DNA of 64,000 bases, from positions 305,001-369,000 of the forward strand of contig LNKV01000026.1 of the NCBI GenBank assembly GCA_001465935.1. The letters are read 5' to 3'. This stretch comes from Clarireedia homoeocarpa (Eukaryota; Ascomycota; Leotiomycetes; Helotiales; Rutstroemiaceae). Each line of letters starts with the position of its first letter. Position 1 is the first letter of the stretch. This document shows, one piece after another, positions 11,147 to 25,000 of this stretch. The position numbers and the translations under genes were made by a program. Below the pieces are notes generated by a model that ran no database searches, was not told the origin of the DNA, and worked only from the letters and a program-made list of their open reading frames with translations.

Positions 11147-14100
11147 TCATGGCCCAACATTATACTTCAACTTTATTCCCATGGCTGCCAGTTCAACATC
11201 CAAATACTTCAGCACACCAGGCACAGCAACAATCGTGGTATCGTCTCCTCCAACCCATCTCTGTCCCTCACCATCTTCCCATATCTCTCCCTTAGCCGAC
11301 CATCCTTCCGCCCTGTGAGCACACTTCCTACATCTTACGACGCCAGTTCCCTTCTTTTTCGGGGCGAAAGCTGAAACCGTAGGTTGAGTCGACAAGAAAG
11401 TTCCACATTCCTTGCAGATCCACGATCGAGTATAATCCGAGCAATTGAGAAGTCGATCTTGGAGTAAGAAAGCAGTGCCGTGAGCAAGCAAAGAATCGCG
11501 TTCCATCTCTCCCACACGAATGCCACCTCCCTTCTTCCTACCCTTGATTGGCTGACCAGTCAACTGCGTTACAGGTCCCGTTGTTCTCACCTGGTATTTA
11601 TCGTTAACCATGTGACGTAGACGTTGGTAATAGACAACTCCAATGTAGATGTCTGCATGCAATTCTTCACCAGTGATACCAGAGTACATTGGCTCGTTCC
11701 CGTAGTAGTTGTAGCCAGCTTTCATCAGTTGGTGCCCGAAGTAGTCGCCCGCGGTATTTTCTTCGTCGAACCTGAATGGCGTACTATCTTGGGCCAGGCC
11801 ATGTAAAGCTCCAGCTTTTCCAGCAAGCGATTCAACGAACATGCCAATAGTCATGCGTGAAGGGAAAGCGTGAGGATTGATGATGACATCGGGCTGGATA
11901 CCGGATTCCGAGAAGGGCATATCGATGCTTGGCCACTTTTGAGAGCATACACCCTTTTGTCCGTGGCGAGACGAGAACTTGTCACCAATGACTGGTGAAC
12001 GAGGAATACGGAGCTTGACAGATATAGCTTGTGCTGGCTCTAGGCCATTCTCGTTGCCAATCAACCTAACCTCTTCGATAAACGCGATCTCAGATTCCTT
12101 ATACTTTTCGAAGTGAGTCTGGCCATCTCGATTGACGTATTTTCCATTCTCATCCATTGTGACAGTGTGCCAAGCGCAGATAAGATCACCCTCTTGAAGC
12201 ATTCGTCCAATAAAGGGTAAACCATCCTCGTCGATTGCAGCCTTCCATTCCGCCTTGACCAATCCACCAGGGGCGAAGCCGAAGAGCTTTTTGATGTTCT
12301 TTACAGATCGAGATTTATTCCCACCCTCTTCCAGCTCGTACTTCTTGACTTTGTAGATCGTCCCATGACCGAAGCCACGTTCATGAGCCGATTTGTTGAT
12401 AATCATAGCATCGTCCATGTCATATCCGGTGTAAGAAATGACAGCGACTACCGCGTTCATGCCGTTGGGAAAATTATCGAAGCCATACTCATTGTGCAAA
12501 GGCGCTCGAACAATAGGTGTTTGGCCTGTCTGAAGGCGGTAAGTTTTATTGTCGGTCCTATATCGGATCGCTGTACCAGGAGTCCCCATAGATTGTTTAC
12601 CCATCTGACATTGATACATGTTTCTGGGAGACTGGTTGAAATCGGAGAAAGGTGTCATGTTAGCAAGGATAGAGAGAATGTTTGTCGGATCAAATTCGAC
12701 ATGAGTAGATTCACCCGATATAATTTCTGGCTCAGTGACCGCAATGGACATAAATGGTTGCTCCAATGGACCTACCAAATCCTCCTTGTCCAGTGGGAGA
12801 TATTTCACAGGCCGAACCATTCTCGCAGGTGCCGAAGCCAGATAGATACCAGGGTACTGCCCACCGCGGGAATTTGGAATGTAGCCAATCTCCAAGTTCT
12901 TCGGTACACCGTGAGTGCCCTCAACTTTCCAGTACCGCAGTGTATCGGCGATAGCGAGAGATTGTTTTGGCGTACACCACCCCATAATTCTCCCGTCGAG
13001 TTGAACAACCACACTTTCGTCGGTTGATGACGAGCCAGATCTCACGACACCAAGATCTGCAAGTAACTTGGGGAGAGTTGAGACATCCGAAGCGTGTGTG
13101 AGGATAATACACTTGTGTGCGAGGTGATTCAGCAGCCCACAAGGACTTCCATCAGGAGTGTGAACAGGGCACAAATAACCCCAACTCTCAGGCAGAAGTT
13201 TACGAACAGTGGTAGTCTTGAGCTGAGCGAAGAAGCTACCTCTGTGTACCATACGAAAGTGACTAATAAATCGCAAAAAGTTGATTTTCTCAGCGACAAC
13301 AGTGAACCCCGAAACTTGCTGAAGATCCAGACCTGTTGGACTGACCAGATTACCGGTTGACATGAAGTATTCGAGAGCTCCTCCAACATTCTCGTTTGTT
13401 TTACCACAAATTTTGACTGGAAAGTCCTTAAGGAAGCCTGGCGATGAGAAGTTGTTCTCACGGTTACGTCGAACGTAGTCTCGTAAAGCTGCTCTCAAAC
13501 CCGTATGAAGCCAGTCCTCCAATCGCTCTTTAATGATCATACCGTAGAGAAAACCCCCAAGTAAAATCTCCTGATTTTGGACTGCATCAGGATTATCACC
13601 AGCGCAATCGCCTGCCACGAGACTGTACAGCTTGCGCGTCATAAACAGAAGCATCTTAAATTTGTCGTTATCCTGTGCTTCCGTAACATTGACATTGCCA
13701 AGATGGACAAGAACAATCTTTCGAAGGAATTCCGTTCCGCAGTCATAGTTTGACATAGTGTCCGGTACTCCAAGGACGATTCGGAATTTCTCTCCAAGGT
13801 AAGCTCGGGTTTTACTCTTCGTGTATAAACCGTAGTTCTTGTATGTTCGCAAGAGCAACTCTACACGATCGGTTAAGAAGGTGTTTTCTGCTCCTTTTGA
13901 ACCAGCTGCGCCGACAAGTCCTTCGAAGATTTCGCGATCGTTGGTCTCGACCAAGGCCTTCATAATCATCATGACAGGCACCAGGAATTCGTTTTTTCTC
14001 CACGAGAATCGAAACGTTACATTTCCATCATCGAGGTAATGCAGGACGTTGGTCTGGGAGGTTTGATCGGGTCGCACAGATCGAATGAGCATCCCAAACT

Positions 14101-14820
14101 CGGTATACGCAGGTCCTCTGTTCTTGAATGAAGGTCGAATGATGGCCATGGGGAAGTTCCTTCGATTGACCACAAGTAAACGGATGATCTTCTCAATTCC
14201 ATTCACCACAAAGTATCCGCCCAACTCCTCAGACTCTTCTTTCTTTTGCACTAACTGCGCAGGAGAATTCTTCTCGAGGTGGCATCGATTTGACTGCAAG
14301 GAAAATTAGCTCCATCACTCAAAGAAATTATAAATCATACCATCAGCATCAGTGGCAACTGCCCAAGATCTCGAAAGAACTCCTTGGGATCCCCATTGTT
14401 TATCTGATATTCCATTCGCGCCGTCATCTTGCCGCGGTAGGTGACATGTCGTTCTCTGCATTCTGAGGGAAGGATTTCGCGGTTTCTTGTGTGGTGCTTG
14501 TTCGTTGGAGGCAACATTGATTTCTCCACTATGACCTCTCTGACTCTTACAGTTAACTTATTCTTTCCAGCCGGTCCAGTTCTATCATCTCCATCGAGGT
14601 ATGTTTTTGCACCAATATCTAACAGACCTTGTGCGATCAATCCGTTGGGCTCGAAAAGTGCATTGAAAGATTCAATATGAGGGGATACTGCTGCTTGAAG
14701 CGCGGGGTATGCAGTATGATCGGTGGGAGGGTCCCGAAAAAGCTTTTCTCTTCGGACAGTATCGAATTCATGAGTCCACTTTGTATTCGTGGGACTCGAG
14801 GTAGATTTGGAGGAAGGCAT
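11147..14820 (-). CDS. RPA2: DNA-directed RNA polymerase I subunit RPA2 (second-largest subunit)
   Basis: Beta-like catalytic-core subunit of the nucleolar polymerase that transcribes the rRNA precursor. Two exons: 14820-14341 and 14293-11147, giving 1208 residues, normal for the family. The start at 14820 (MPSSKSTSS) is preferred over the in-frame ATG at 14892 because homologues begin near here. The splice joins LMLM to SNRCHL, a conserved block. Recognisable signatures are GGYFVVNGIEKII near the N terminus, GYDMDDAMIINKSA in the hybrid-binding domain, GDKFSSRHGQKG (the active-centre block), and a C-terminal zinc site with CKEC and CRKC pairs. No lesion was seen. It is divergent from the Arl8 gene across a 1.7-kb spacer. 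Confidence 0.96.
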
Positions 14821-15254
14821 TTTGAAGCTATGTGCAATTGTCAGGAGTGGGCCAGGAAATTTGGAGGAATATCGTTGAAAACATGTAGGCATGAGATGAG
14901 ATGGAGAAGCAAAGCACTTACGATTGACGCTAACCCTTCAATCTAATAAGAGTGAGAATAAGAAGGGTTGATGCTTCAACTTCATGTTTGGCCGACAGTG
15001 AGGGAAAAAAAAGTTGTCGAAAATATTTCGCTTACATAATAATGCGATAAAGGATAGTGATAACGATAAGACATGAGCACCCCATACGCCATATCTGATG
15101 GAAGGATTGGGGTCTAACATCTTGGGGAAGCTTGCAATGTGGTGTAATTGCCTCATCTAAATGGAGGAAACGGACTAAATGCATCGCGTGCATTTCAGCC
15201 CACCTATCCGTGAATCGTTGCCCCCTGCTCTGCTCTTGTATGGTGCGGCGGTCC

Positions 15255-15278
15255 GCATATCTGCATATCTGCATATCT
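15255..15278. repeat. GCATATCT x3 tandem repeat
   Basis: Three perfect copies of the 8-mer GCATATCT, upstream of RPA2. Confidence 0.9.
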
Positions 15279-15467
15279 GCCAACCGGCTTAGGATTGGAC
15301 TGCGCAATGCTAGAAGCACCGCAGGCTGCCTATAGAGACGGAGAAGAGAACAGCTAGAACTACTTTCCAGAGAGCTAACTGACTAGTAGGCAGGCCGGGT
15401 AGGCAGCTTGTCATCCTTCACAACGCCCCTCTCTCTCCTTCCAAGTAGACCATTTTGCCATCATCTA

Positions 15468-15518
15468 CTTCAACTCCCACTTCGACTCCCACTTCGACTT
15501 CGACTCCGACTTCGACTG
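15468..15518. repeat. Degenerate TTCGACTCC/TTCGAC array
   Basis: A 51-bp array of six- and twelve-base units around TTCGAC, in the RPA2/Arl8 divergent spacer. Confidence 0.85.
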
Positions 15519-16155
15519 AGGACAACGCATGTGCCATACATATCCCGATTCTGCTGCGGTATTCACAACCGGGCCACCCCGTGGTTACCCTCCCCATCTG
15601 CCGACCTACTCCTACATCTGCTCCTGTTACCGCCTTACCGCCTACGAGACGCAGCACGACAACTTTAGCCTGGTTCCTACATTCCACCACACCACACACC
15701 ACACACCACCCTACCTTGCCTGCTCGTGCACTCCTTTGCGTTCGTATGTCTGTTCTCTTGCTTCCACCTTCGTACCTACATATTGTTCTCCTGCTCTAAT
15801 TGTATGTCCAGACTCCAGACGCCTTTGATACGTTCACGTGTACATCGACGGGGAGCGTAGAGTACTGTACATAGTACGAGTCTGGACGAGAAATCGATAA
15901 CTTAGTATAGTATTACACGATTTCTGCACTTTTCTCGGTTCCTTTCCTTAACTTAGCAATTCCCCTTCCCCTTCACAAAATCCGCACCGAAAGGTGGTTT
16001 GTGCTTTCCCTTCCTGGCTTTTCCTGGATGAAATGAAATCACAAGCGCTTTAACCTTCAACATCGCTTTATCCTTCACACCGTCACATTGCGAAAAAGAT
16101 CCCTCCCCTCAGTCATCAACCTCGACTTACTCTTACCATACTGTACTGTACCATA

Positions 16156-16184
16156 ACATCGACATCGACATCGACATCGACATC
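16156..16184. repeat. (ACATCG)n hexanucleotide repeat
   Basis: Four full copies of ACATCG plus a partial copy, about 350 bp upstream of the Arl8 start codon. Confidence 0.9.
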
Positions 16185-16530
16185 TACACCTACATCGGCA
16201 TCATCCGTTATCGCTTAGGAAACATCTTGCACAGCTAGCGAATCGAATCGAATCAAAACCTTGGAAGGCTGCATTGTACCGATGTGTTTATCATCTGCTC
16301 TTTGAGTTTGAACGGGATCTACAATCCATCTAGCATCTACACTGTGTTGCTCGCTTTAGCCCTGCAATCCGCCTGCTTTGCCTGCCTCCCACCTGCCTCC
16401 CCGCCTGCCTTGCCTGCCTCGTCCGAACGCCTCTATTTACCTGCAACTGCTTTGCGATACCAAGCCTGGGATTCCAAGCTACTATTAAAAATTACCGGCC
16501 GCTCGAAGGAAGTGCTGCATTCGAATGATT

Positions 16531-17429
16531 ATGGCAGGTTTATTTAGAAGGGTGTACGATTGGCTGCTGCGGCTCTTTTGGTAGGTCGCTTCCTTGTCAG
16601 TGAGGGGAATCCGCGGAGGAAAATCTCTTGCTGGGAAGAGAAGAACCTGCCATCTTAGATATGGTCATCTGCTGGCTGAGACAGTAACTGAATTTTTGCG
16701 TAGGGCGACAGAGATGGATATTACGATGATAGGGTTGCAGAATGCAGGAAAGACGTCCTTGTTGAGAGTGTTGGCGGTAAGTTTAATTCCGAGACTTTTC
16801 ATCTCTTATCTCTCATCTGTCTGAGATGCGCAAATACTGACCTTATGCGATGAGTAGGGCGGAGAGTTTACACTTGAGTATGTTTTCAAGCCTTTTCGAA
16901 CAATTTCATACCATATCTTTCCAACTTACGCTGCCTATCCATGGAGCGGGGTATTGCGCATCCTCCCCACGCTGCGAAGACCAGCCGGAAAGAACCTGGC
17001 TGACAATACTGTGACTGTAGCTCAATTCCAACCGTCGGGTTTAATATGAAGAGAGTACAAAAGGGCCATGTGACGCTCAAATGCTGGGATCTTGGGGGGC
17101 AGCCACGATTTCGCTCCATGTGGGAAAGATATTGCCGAGGTGCAAATGCCATTGTGTTCATTGTCGACTCTGCGGATACTGAAGCTTTACCGGTCGCGAA
17201 AGACGAACTTCATCTGTTACTGGAAAAACCAGTCCTTCAAGGCATCCCACTTTTGGTTCTTGGCAACAAATCCGATCTAGAAGAGAAGTTGTCGGTCGAT
17301 GACTTGATTGAAGCTCTGGACTTGAAAAATATATCACATCGCGAAGTCAGTTGCTATGGGATTAGTGCAAAAGAAGAAACAAACCTTGATGCTGTTTTGC
17401 AATGGCTTGTGGCTCGCGCCAATAAATAG
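16531..17429 (+). CDS. ARL8: Arl8-type ARF-like small GTPase
   Basis: Small GTPase; animal Arl8 proteins act on lysosome positioning, and the fungal counterpart is expected on vacuole or endosome membranes. Four exons: 16531-16580, 16704-16776, 16858-16877 and 17021-17429, 183 residues, against about 186 in animal Arl8. The N terminus MAGLFRRVYDWLLRLFW is the amphipathic helix typical of Arl8. The P-loop is GLQNAGKTS, switch I is SIPTVGFNM, switch II is WDLGGQPRFRSMWERYCRG (diagnostic of Arl8), and the base-binding motif is NKSD. Exon 3 is only 20 nt. The ATG at 16531 lies in the short first exon, which needs a 123-nt intron. No lesion was seen. Confidence 0.95.
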
Positions 17430-19041
17430 GATCAAGTCCTCAAGAACGACAGCAGATAATTCCCGCCCATGGGCGCAAGACTGATTCGAATTTTCCAGAG
17501 AGGGACCCATGGAGTAATGACGAATTTACGAATTTAACGAGAGGATAAGGGAAAATAAATGAGCATCCCTTTCGAGTCTTCGCGGACCAGATATATCTCC
17601 ACCGCTCGCAGCACCAAAGTTTTACCATAGTTTTTTGTTTCTTTTTTCTCCCCTTGCTGTTCCAGTTCAGATACGCCGCTGTTCGATGATGGGTTGAATC
17701 TGGACACGAATGAATTTCCTTGGCTTCTTGACGCGCCATGTCTGCCACGATGAGACGACCTTCATAATGACTTCCTTCTATATTTAATCATGGCCCAAAA
17801 AACGACGTGTCCAATACTCCGTGACGACTACCGGTGTTCGCGCACAAACTTGTTTTGTCGATATGCGAGTTGATGTATGGCATGGTACGGTGTATAGGGC
17901 GTTGAGGTGATCGGAATGGGTCACATTGTATTTAAGATATTCATTCGAGCGGTATCAAGTCATGGATTCGACTCTTGTCATTTTCGCGTTCCCATCTAAG
18001 TGACTGTATCCAAACGTCCAATTTATAGACTTTTCTGAGAGGCCGAATGCCGTGAGAGTCAGGAGCGCCCGTGGATTGTGTAGTCTGCCGACTATTGGAA
18101 TAATGGGACGACTACACAGTAGGTTCGACGTGTGGATTTTTCGAATTGAGGAGTTCGCAGAGATCTCAATTCCCGGCAGACTCCTTGGATGGGTATTGAG
18201 CGAAAGAATAAGGAATGAGAAGGAAGAATAGGAAGAGAGGAGGGAGGCAGATATTCATGTCCAAACTGAGGAAACCACGATTGATGCGCTGGCAATGGGA
18301 AATTTAAAGCATGACCCTTGTTCTCGCCTTGCAGGATTGGGGAATTCGATGAATGTATTGGCTGCTTTGCCGAATTGTATGATTGGACTGATGCCACGAG
18401 TGCACGCCTAGACCATCGAAGTTTGTGAGAGGGAAAACGATAATTGGTTAAGTGAAGAATGTTAAGAATAATTAACTGCGAAGACAATGTCCGGCGTCGA
18501 CAACGACTGGCAGTTGAAGACCAATAGAACTTCGCAGCTTTGTCTCTGAGGACTGTCCGAGTATATACAAGATTGAGATAGATAAATAAATCCCTACCAT
18601 AAATTAATCTGTCGAACTTCGCGCTTTGCTCTTCTCCAGTCTCTCTTCCAAATTCGACCTAATTAATCCCTTTCTGTAGTATAAGGTCACCCCTTCTCTT
18701 TTCTCGCGTCCCACATTTTAGATCTCATAAGTTACTCATACTCGCCATGTTTATATCCATCCTTCTCATCTAACTGACCTCCGCCACCTCCTGGAGGCTG
18801 ACCAAATAATCGGGCCTCCGATATTACTCCTTACTCAGCACTTTGATGACGAAATTCGGTATGCGATGTGTCAGAGAGGTGTGTGCACTTCTTCAGTCAG
18901 AATGATGAATCCGACACCCTCCTCCTGTAAAATGGTCGGTGGTTAAGCAACTGTCAAACGAAAACGTGTAGAGTGGCCAATAGGCACACTCTGTTGAAAA
19001 ATAGAGACAAAGGGATGGAAGATATGTGGGAGTTTCATGAA
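17430..19041. other. Intergenic region, no gene seen
   Basis: Region after the Arl8 stop codon. A 131-codon minus-strand frame at 18092-18487 lacks any recognisable domain or biased composition, and there is no matching splice structure. Nothing else is supported. Confidence 0.5.
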
Positions 19042-20415
19042 TCAACTCCCTGCAATCATACTCAACCCAGGATCCTGGAACTCGACCAGATTCATCAACT
19101 GCCAATCGAATTCCACAGCCTGATTTATTGATATACCGAAAGCCTTTAGTCTTCTTATTGAAAGTGCTCTACTTGATCTGGGCGGACTCTCGTCTCGCGC
19201 GATTCGTCGTCCTTGACAAGTCTCCTTGTCGTCCCGTCTATTGTGTAAGGCTTTTCGTACATAATTGAGCCTCTGTCGCCATCTGCACGAGTCCATCCTG
19301 ACCACGACCAGCTTAGGAATCCTGGTCGAGCAAGATTTCGTTTCATCAGATGCTCAGGATGCCAAAGAAGGGCGATATCGAACTGGGAGGCCATAGAGCA
19401 TTCCAGAATCAAAGTCCTCCTCTAATGCCTTGGAAATATCTAGTAAAGCATTTAGAGAATCACTTTCGTTCGTAAGATCTCGGGCAGCGTAATCGCGTAA
19501 TGCTGATGTGTAAGCATCGAATGCCCCGGGATACACCACGCATTTGATGCCATCTCTTCAGGTCTCCAGGCAATCGCTTATTAGCTTTCCCCCCTGCGCT
19601 GACTTCTTAGGTGACTCTCGGATCGTTAGATGCCTCAAAGTATCCACCTCGGGTGGTGTGAGATTGAGATTGGAGGTGTCCTAAGCAAAGATCCAGTGGT
19701 CCGAGGCATTATTCATGTCTTCCTGCCAAGTTTCACACCGGCATCTCCACAACATTTGCTATCCACTGAAGACAAGAAATCGCCTAGAGAGAATTTTCTC
19801 TTAGAAATACCATCCTCTAAAATCCCAAGTACTGAGAGCCAAGTCCGGTGGTTTTAGCATCAATCCTAGCAGATGAATGTCTTTTGAAATTGATTCAACC
19901 AGTTGTACCGGGGCATCTGGTCTGAACTTAGTGACACCAGCATCAGAATCATTGCCAGAACCAGCTATTATTTTCAAGACACTGTTCCGATATAACTTGT
20001 CCATTCCTGAAATTCAGATTTCTTTATCGGGTGGACTCTTCTGGAATATGCATATCTGATCAATCCAGAAGTATCTCTCCCATTTGACTGGTCAATTCTA
20101 TAGCATCCAGAACTTTCAAAGGCATATAGTCAAAGTGTCTCTGCAGGCCATCTTTTACGGATAGCTGTTCGAAGTCCTTCTCACGCAAATCAAATCCTTT
20201 TAGGGACTCACCGGAGGGCTTGCCCCAAACATACTAAGCGTCAGATATCTACACCGTGGAGGAGCTTTGACAAGTCGATTATCTTTTACATCGATAGCTC
20301 GAAGACATGGATGGCGTTGGATATCAGTACTTATTGACCAATGATGTTGGCTACACTTGTCTCCATGCTTTTTCCCGCATTCAGCTACCCACTCACGAAT
20401 AAATCCATAGGTCAA
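19042..20415 (-). pseudogene. HET-domain (heterokaryon incompatibility) gene, decayed
   Basis: Relic of a HET-domain protein, the family that triggers cell death on fusion of unlike fungal individuals. Segments of the domain occur in order on the minus strand. At 20415-20200 there is a FIREWVAECGKKHGDKCS block, then an RAIDVKDNRLVKAPP block and a CRYLTLS block. At about 20060-19990 the frame reads YFWIDQICIFQKS, then MDKLYRNSVLKIIAGSG. At 19860-19800 there is WDFRGWYF, then TAA. At 19539-19360 there is DLTNESDSLNALLDI, and at about 19310 PGFLSWSWSGW. The parts lie in different frames. An in-frame TGA is at 20014-20016 and a TAA at 19801-19803 where homologues have Gln (RGWxFQE). A frameshift separates DAIELTSQMGE from YFWIDQ. 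It cannot make a full protein. Confidence 0.85.
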
Positions 20416-22089
20416 TCTCTACTGAACCAGGCGAAATGTAGTAAACTTTGGACCTAAATCGTTGTATATTAACAGTGAACAACCCTTGACTATGTGTTCA
20501 TTCGTTCTGTTGGGAGCAGAGTCATAGTCATGTACACTGTAGAAAGGATTTGGGGCTATGGTGGATGACCATGTTGGCATCAAAGCTTCAAGATGTTATA
20601 GGGATATCTCTTACTCTCGGTTTTATAATCTACATTTATACCAAAACCAGAATTCAACCATCGATGATTATAGAGTCCGTCTTTGCGCCGAATCCTCGCT
20701 GAGCATACCACCATTCAGCCAAATACAAGACCAATAGAAATATGAGTATTTTCTATGCTCCTTATCCTGTTTTAAGTATCCTTTTCCATCACCAGCGTGA
20801 TGATTCTGTATGATGCGCAGCGAGTTCTATGCTTCAACATCTCAGGCCAAATTGTACACCACCCTCGCAACAGATCAAAATGACGAGCCATACATAACTT
20901 CATGCCCTGGGTATGTTCATACTCCGTAGGCTTGCCTCTGATATAGTCAACCATGTTGCCAAATTTCTTGAACATTTTCAATTGTCTGAGAGATTTACAG
21001 CTCATTGTCCTAGGGAGAAGCTACCCGAGTAGAAATCCGACGATATGGGCACCACTAGATGTCTTCCGAAGATATGCAGCTGAAGATATTTTCCTTTCTA
21101 CTAGATTTTCTCAGCCTCATATAGTAAAGGAGGGGAAGTTAATGCCCGGTCATTTCCCCCGTAACTAGGCGTAGAAAATTATACCTATGTAAGTCTTAAG
21201 ATTTTGCCGGGGTCAAACCGGAAGTCACTTACTACCTCTGGCAAATTAATCGTACTTCCTATCGATATTCTTGTTAACACGAAATAGAGTCTGCTTTATC
21301 ATATTCTTTTTTTATATTCTCCAAACTTCTATCTCGTTCGAGGCTCTTTTCCACTATCTCTACAAAGTTTCCGAAATAGAATGAGTCAACCAATATGATC
21401 CGCGATCTTGAAGATTCCTATTTCATTATAGGCAGCACTGAACGGCAAAGAGACGGCAAGTAATACCAGTAAACTGCTCTTAGAATGAACCAAGGCATTC
21501 AGAATGATTTGCACATCACCCTTGGTCGCCATTGCTCGGGACACGATGATGCAAGCCACAATGAGTGCGACTGGGTGAGACTGAAGAAATGTAATCTCTA
21601 CCCCTAACATAGTTGGGAGGTGCGAGAAAGCGTCGAGTTTTCAGTTGGGGGCTAGGTGTTCAAATTCGACGTCTCATTTGCATTGCCAATCTAAGAGTAT
21701 CCGTACAGATAGTGGATTGTCCTCATGTACAGTTCAGATCGGCATTTCGGTGCTTATAGCTTTCACACATAACCCGCTGCAAGATGTAAAAATACTCCTT
21801 ATCAATTGTCCAGTGGGGCTTCTCTGTAGGTACCGCATTGCTTAAATGAGTCTTTCCTGGACCAGAATATGCGGCCGGAATAAACACCCAGGAGAAGTAT
21901 CTCGTTCGAACCTGTGCACGATAGGCTGACGCGGGTAGGTTGCTGCAATGATATACCAAAAATTAACCACAATATCGAAGTATTCGCGGCATAAAAGTAC
22001 TGCCCACCCAGACTCTGTAGAAAGAGGAGTCTATGATAATGCTATATAATACTAGCTATTACTGCGATACAACACCTAGTAACCTAAAT
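20416..22089. other. Gene-poor region between two pseudogenes
   Basis: No intact gene was recognised. Short frames at 20772-21005 (-) and 21386-21610 (-) look protein-like in composition, the second rich in hydrophobic residues, but neither has a recognisable domain. This may be more relic sequence. Confidence 0.45.
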
Positions 22090-25000
22090 CTAATCATTAC
22101 ATTGTAGATCGAAATCCCCTGTGCACTCAGCTACAAAGCGTGCCACCGTTAGTCCATCTTCACATGTTACATCGTCTTTCGTGCCAATAACACATCGTGC
22201 TTCCACTTTACCATCGGTACTCTCGTCCCTTCGGCACGACCAGGCCTGACCACTCGACTCGACACGGCAATAAACCGCTCCCTCATTAGTGAACAGGCAC
22301 GGCCAGTTCATCCACCACTGCGCTCCAAACTTCGAGTCCGGGAAGTCATTCAGCTTCCTGGATACGTCCCAGTCGAGTACAGGGTTACCATTTAGCCCCC
22401 TGCACGTATCATCGAGGTTTCCGGCCTCGGTATCCGTGTAATCAAAAATGAAATCGCTACCCGACTGGGTATAGAAGTCGACTTCATACAACGCCCATTT
22501 CTTCGTGCCTGTAGGCCCGGCTTGTGCAGTCGATGATGTTGTTGTCGCACCCGGAAGGGTACCTCCGGTCGGAATCGGTTTCTTGATGGTCGCTGTGATA
22601 TCATTTTCCCACTTGCTTGAGAGGTACGGAACATTAGAGTATAGCCATAATGCATACTCGGAAGTGACCGAGCCCCACTTATCCTTGATGGTATTTATAT
22701 CGTAAAGCTCCTGAGAGTACGGCTCTACCGTCATGACAGGTACGATTAGACTTGTGATGCTGCTAACCGTTGTCGTACTTCCCTTTGGGTTGCAACCCTG
22801 TATACCAAGACACGTAGTTGTACACGGCCGGTCTGTTCGTGTGCAAAGGCCTTCACAGAGCGAGGCAGTCTTGGTTACTTCGCAGTCGCCTTCATTCTCA
22901 CCGCCGCCACCACCACCACCTGCCCCTCCAGGGCTGTTGCAGCCGGATTAACACAGTTGCTGGCACCACCACCGCCGCCGCCGCCTCCTCCTCCACAGTT
23001 GAACCCAATGCAAGGAAGCCATATAGAGAAGCCCGGTGGATCACCAGGCTTTCCACAATTATGCCTGCAAGTATTGCCACAACCGGACGTACATAATGGT
23101 TCCGGCTGCCCCGAGCGCACGGCGAAAGACGTATATACCTGAGTGGCCGGCGGTGGTACATTGCTGGACCAGGTTGTCGTCGGAGTCGGTCACGGTCCGG
23201 GAATATACGTCCACACAATGGCGAGTGAGTCACTAGTCTCCGTTAAAGTCACATCAGGTGGAACGATGCTTGACCAAGCAAAGATGAACGACGAGTCAGA
23301 GATGTTCCACCCAACATTGGAGTAAGAGACGATCGAAGTAGTAATTACAGGAATCGTGATTACAATGGTGCTGGTCGCTGTTTTGTAGATCATCGTAACC
23401 GTCCAAGACAGTCGACGGCCATGTCTCTTCAATCAGCTCGGTTGCCGGAGGCATGGAGATCGTGAGGGCACTTGACAACGTCCGGGGCGGTAGCACAAAT
23501 GTGCATGGAGGGAAGCATTGAAGTGTTGGGTTTGGCTGGTTCCAGATTACCAGATCGATGGATACAGGATCACAGGTACCGACGACGCACGAGCCTGGCT
23601 GGCAACCCAATCCGCAAAATCCATCGCCGCTTCCGCACCTGCCATTGGATGAGCAGCACTGGCCAACAGGACAGGTTTTGAAGTTATTCAAAGCACCGCA
23701 AGACCCGTCGGTACTCTCGCAATCTGACTGGCAACCGCTGTCATTTGTTGTTCCTGGTAAGCCTGGATCCAGTATGGTGGCACATTTAGATCGTGGACTC
23801 AGGAAGGGAACTTACCAATCGGACCATCATCTCCTCCACTACTTCCGCACCTATTGAAATAGGTCCATGCCTGTGTACCAATATAATGAGTTAGTATACT
23901 TATTCCCCAAACGAGAAAACTGGAACAGGAGAAAACGTACTCTGTTGGTCAAAGGTAATACATGCAACAGATCGGCTCGACCCAAACTACATTGATTTGT
24001 AAAATGATATTTATGGCGAATTAGTATCAGATTAAAATGAATATTTGTGTCCAAGAAAAGTTACAAGGTTGGCATAAAATACGCCTACCATTGTCTCTCC
24101 ACGATCAATCGGAGAATAAAGTACGCCTCGGTTAGTCCAGGAGAACGTGCTCTTTCCACCAGCAGCGGCGCGCCCATTGTTTTTGAAAACCATAACAGCT
24201 CCTGTGTACTTGTCTAGACGAATTAAATCGGCTCGTCCAGAAGCCTCGACATCGGCAAATCGTATGTTGGCTCGGTCTCTTGTCACATATAAGCGCAAGG
24301 AAAGCTTACTCGAGCCCACGAAAACTCACCATCCTTCAGAAAATTTAACTTGATTAACGTTGAACCAGCCGGAGACCTAGCTAAGCCAAGCGGTGATACG
24401 CCCATCGGCCTCGATGCATAATACATCAGCGCGTCCGTCACCGCTAAACTACTTATTAGCTTGTGGACAAGTTTTGATTCATGAGAGCCTGGCTTGCGAA
24501 GGTCTGCTTATGATTTAAAATTTGTGAATATACTTACTCAATATCGGCCAGCCTCATTCCCAGGTCGAATATGCCAACGCCACAACCCTCGCTACAGGTG
24601 CCAGGAGTAACAGCGACAGGCACCTCAAAAGTCAATGAGTTTGTGAAAGAGTCAAAGTGGTTCTCGTAGAGCGCCAAGGCACCACTCGCTTTATTATGAA
24701 CGAGAACTTCGCATCTCCCGTCGCTAGTCTAGTCGGCAAGGTAGATTCCAACACGAGGACCAGGTGCACTGAGAAAAACGGTTGTGGTATGATCCCATGA
24801 AGGTGGTTTGTTTATATTGACGTTTATTTTAGCAGCATGTCCGTCTTGATAGATCCAAACGTAGTCGTCCGCACCAGACCCTCGCATGTCGCAGTAATAG
24901 TTACCATTCGCCTTACGTTTGGTTCCACCACTGCCCTTGTTTTTCCAGATCATCACATCATAGTGTTTGTCCTGTTCTTTGAGGTAAATATAGTCTAGCC

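Larger units (their letters stand above)
14821..16530. other. Divergent intergenic region between RPA2 and the Arl8 gene
   Basis: Shared upstream region rich in pyrimidine tracts and short tandem repeats: GCATATCT three times at 15255-15278, a TTCGACTCCCAC-like array at 15468-15518, and (ACATCG)n at 16156-16184. A run of GCCTGCCT-type units lies near 16369-16420. Frames in it are low complexity and not accepted as genes. Confidence 0.6.

Noticed and set aside
15408..15828. Overlapping Thr/Ser/Pro-rich frames upstream of the Arl8 gene
   Set aside because: Products of the pyrimidine-rich TTCGACTCC repeats in the promoter spacer.
18092..18487. 131-codon minus-strand frame
   Set aside because: No domain, no typical composition, no splice or promoter context.
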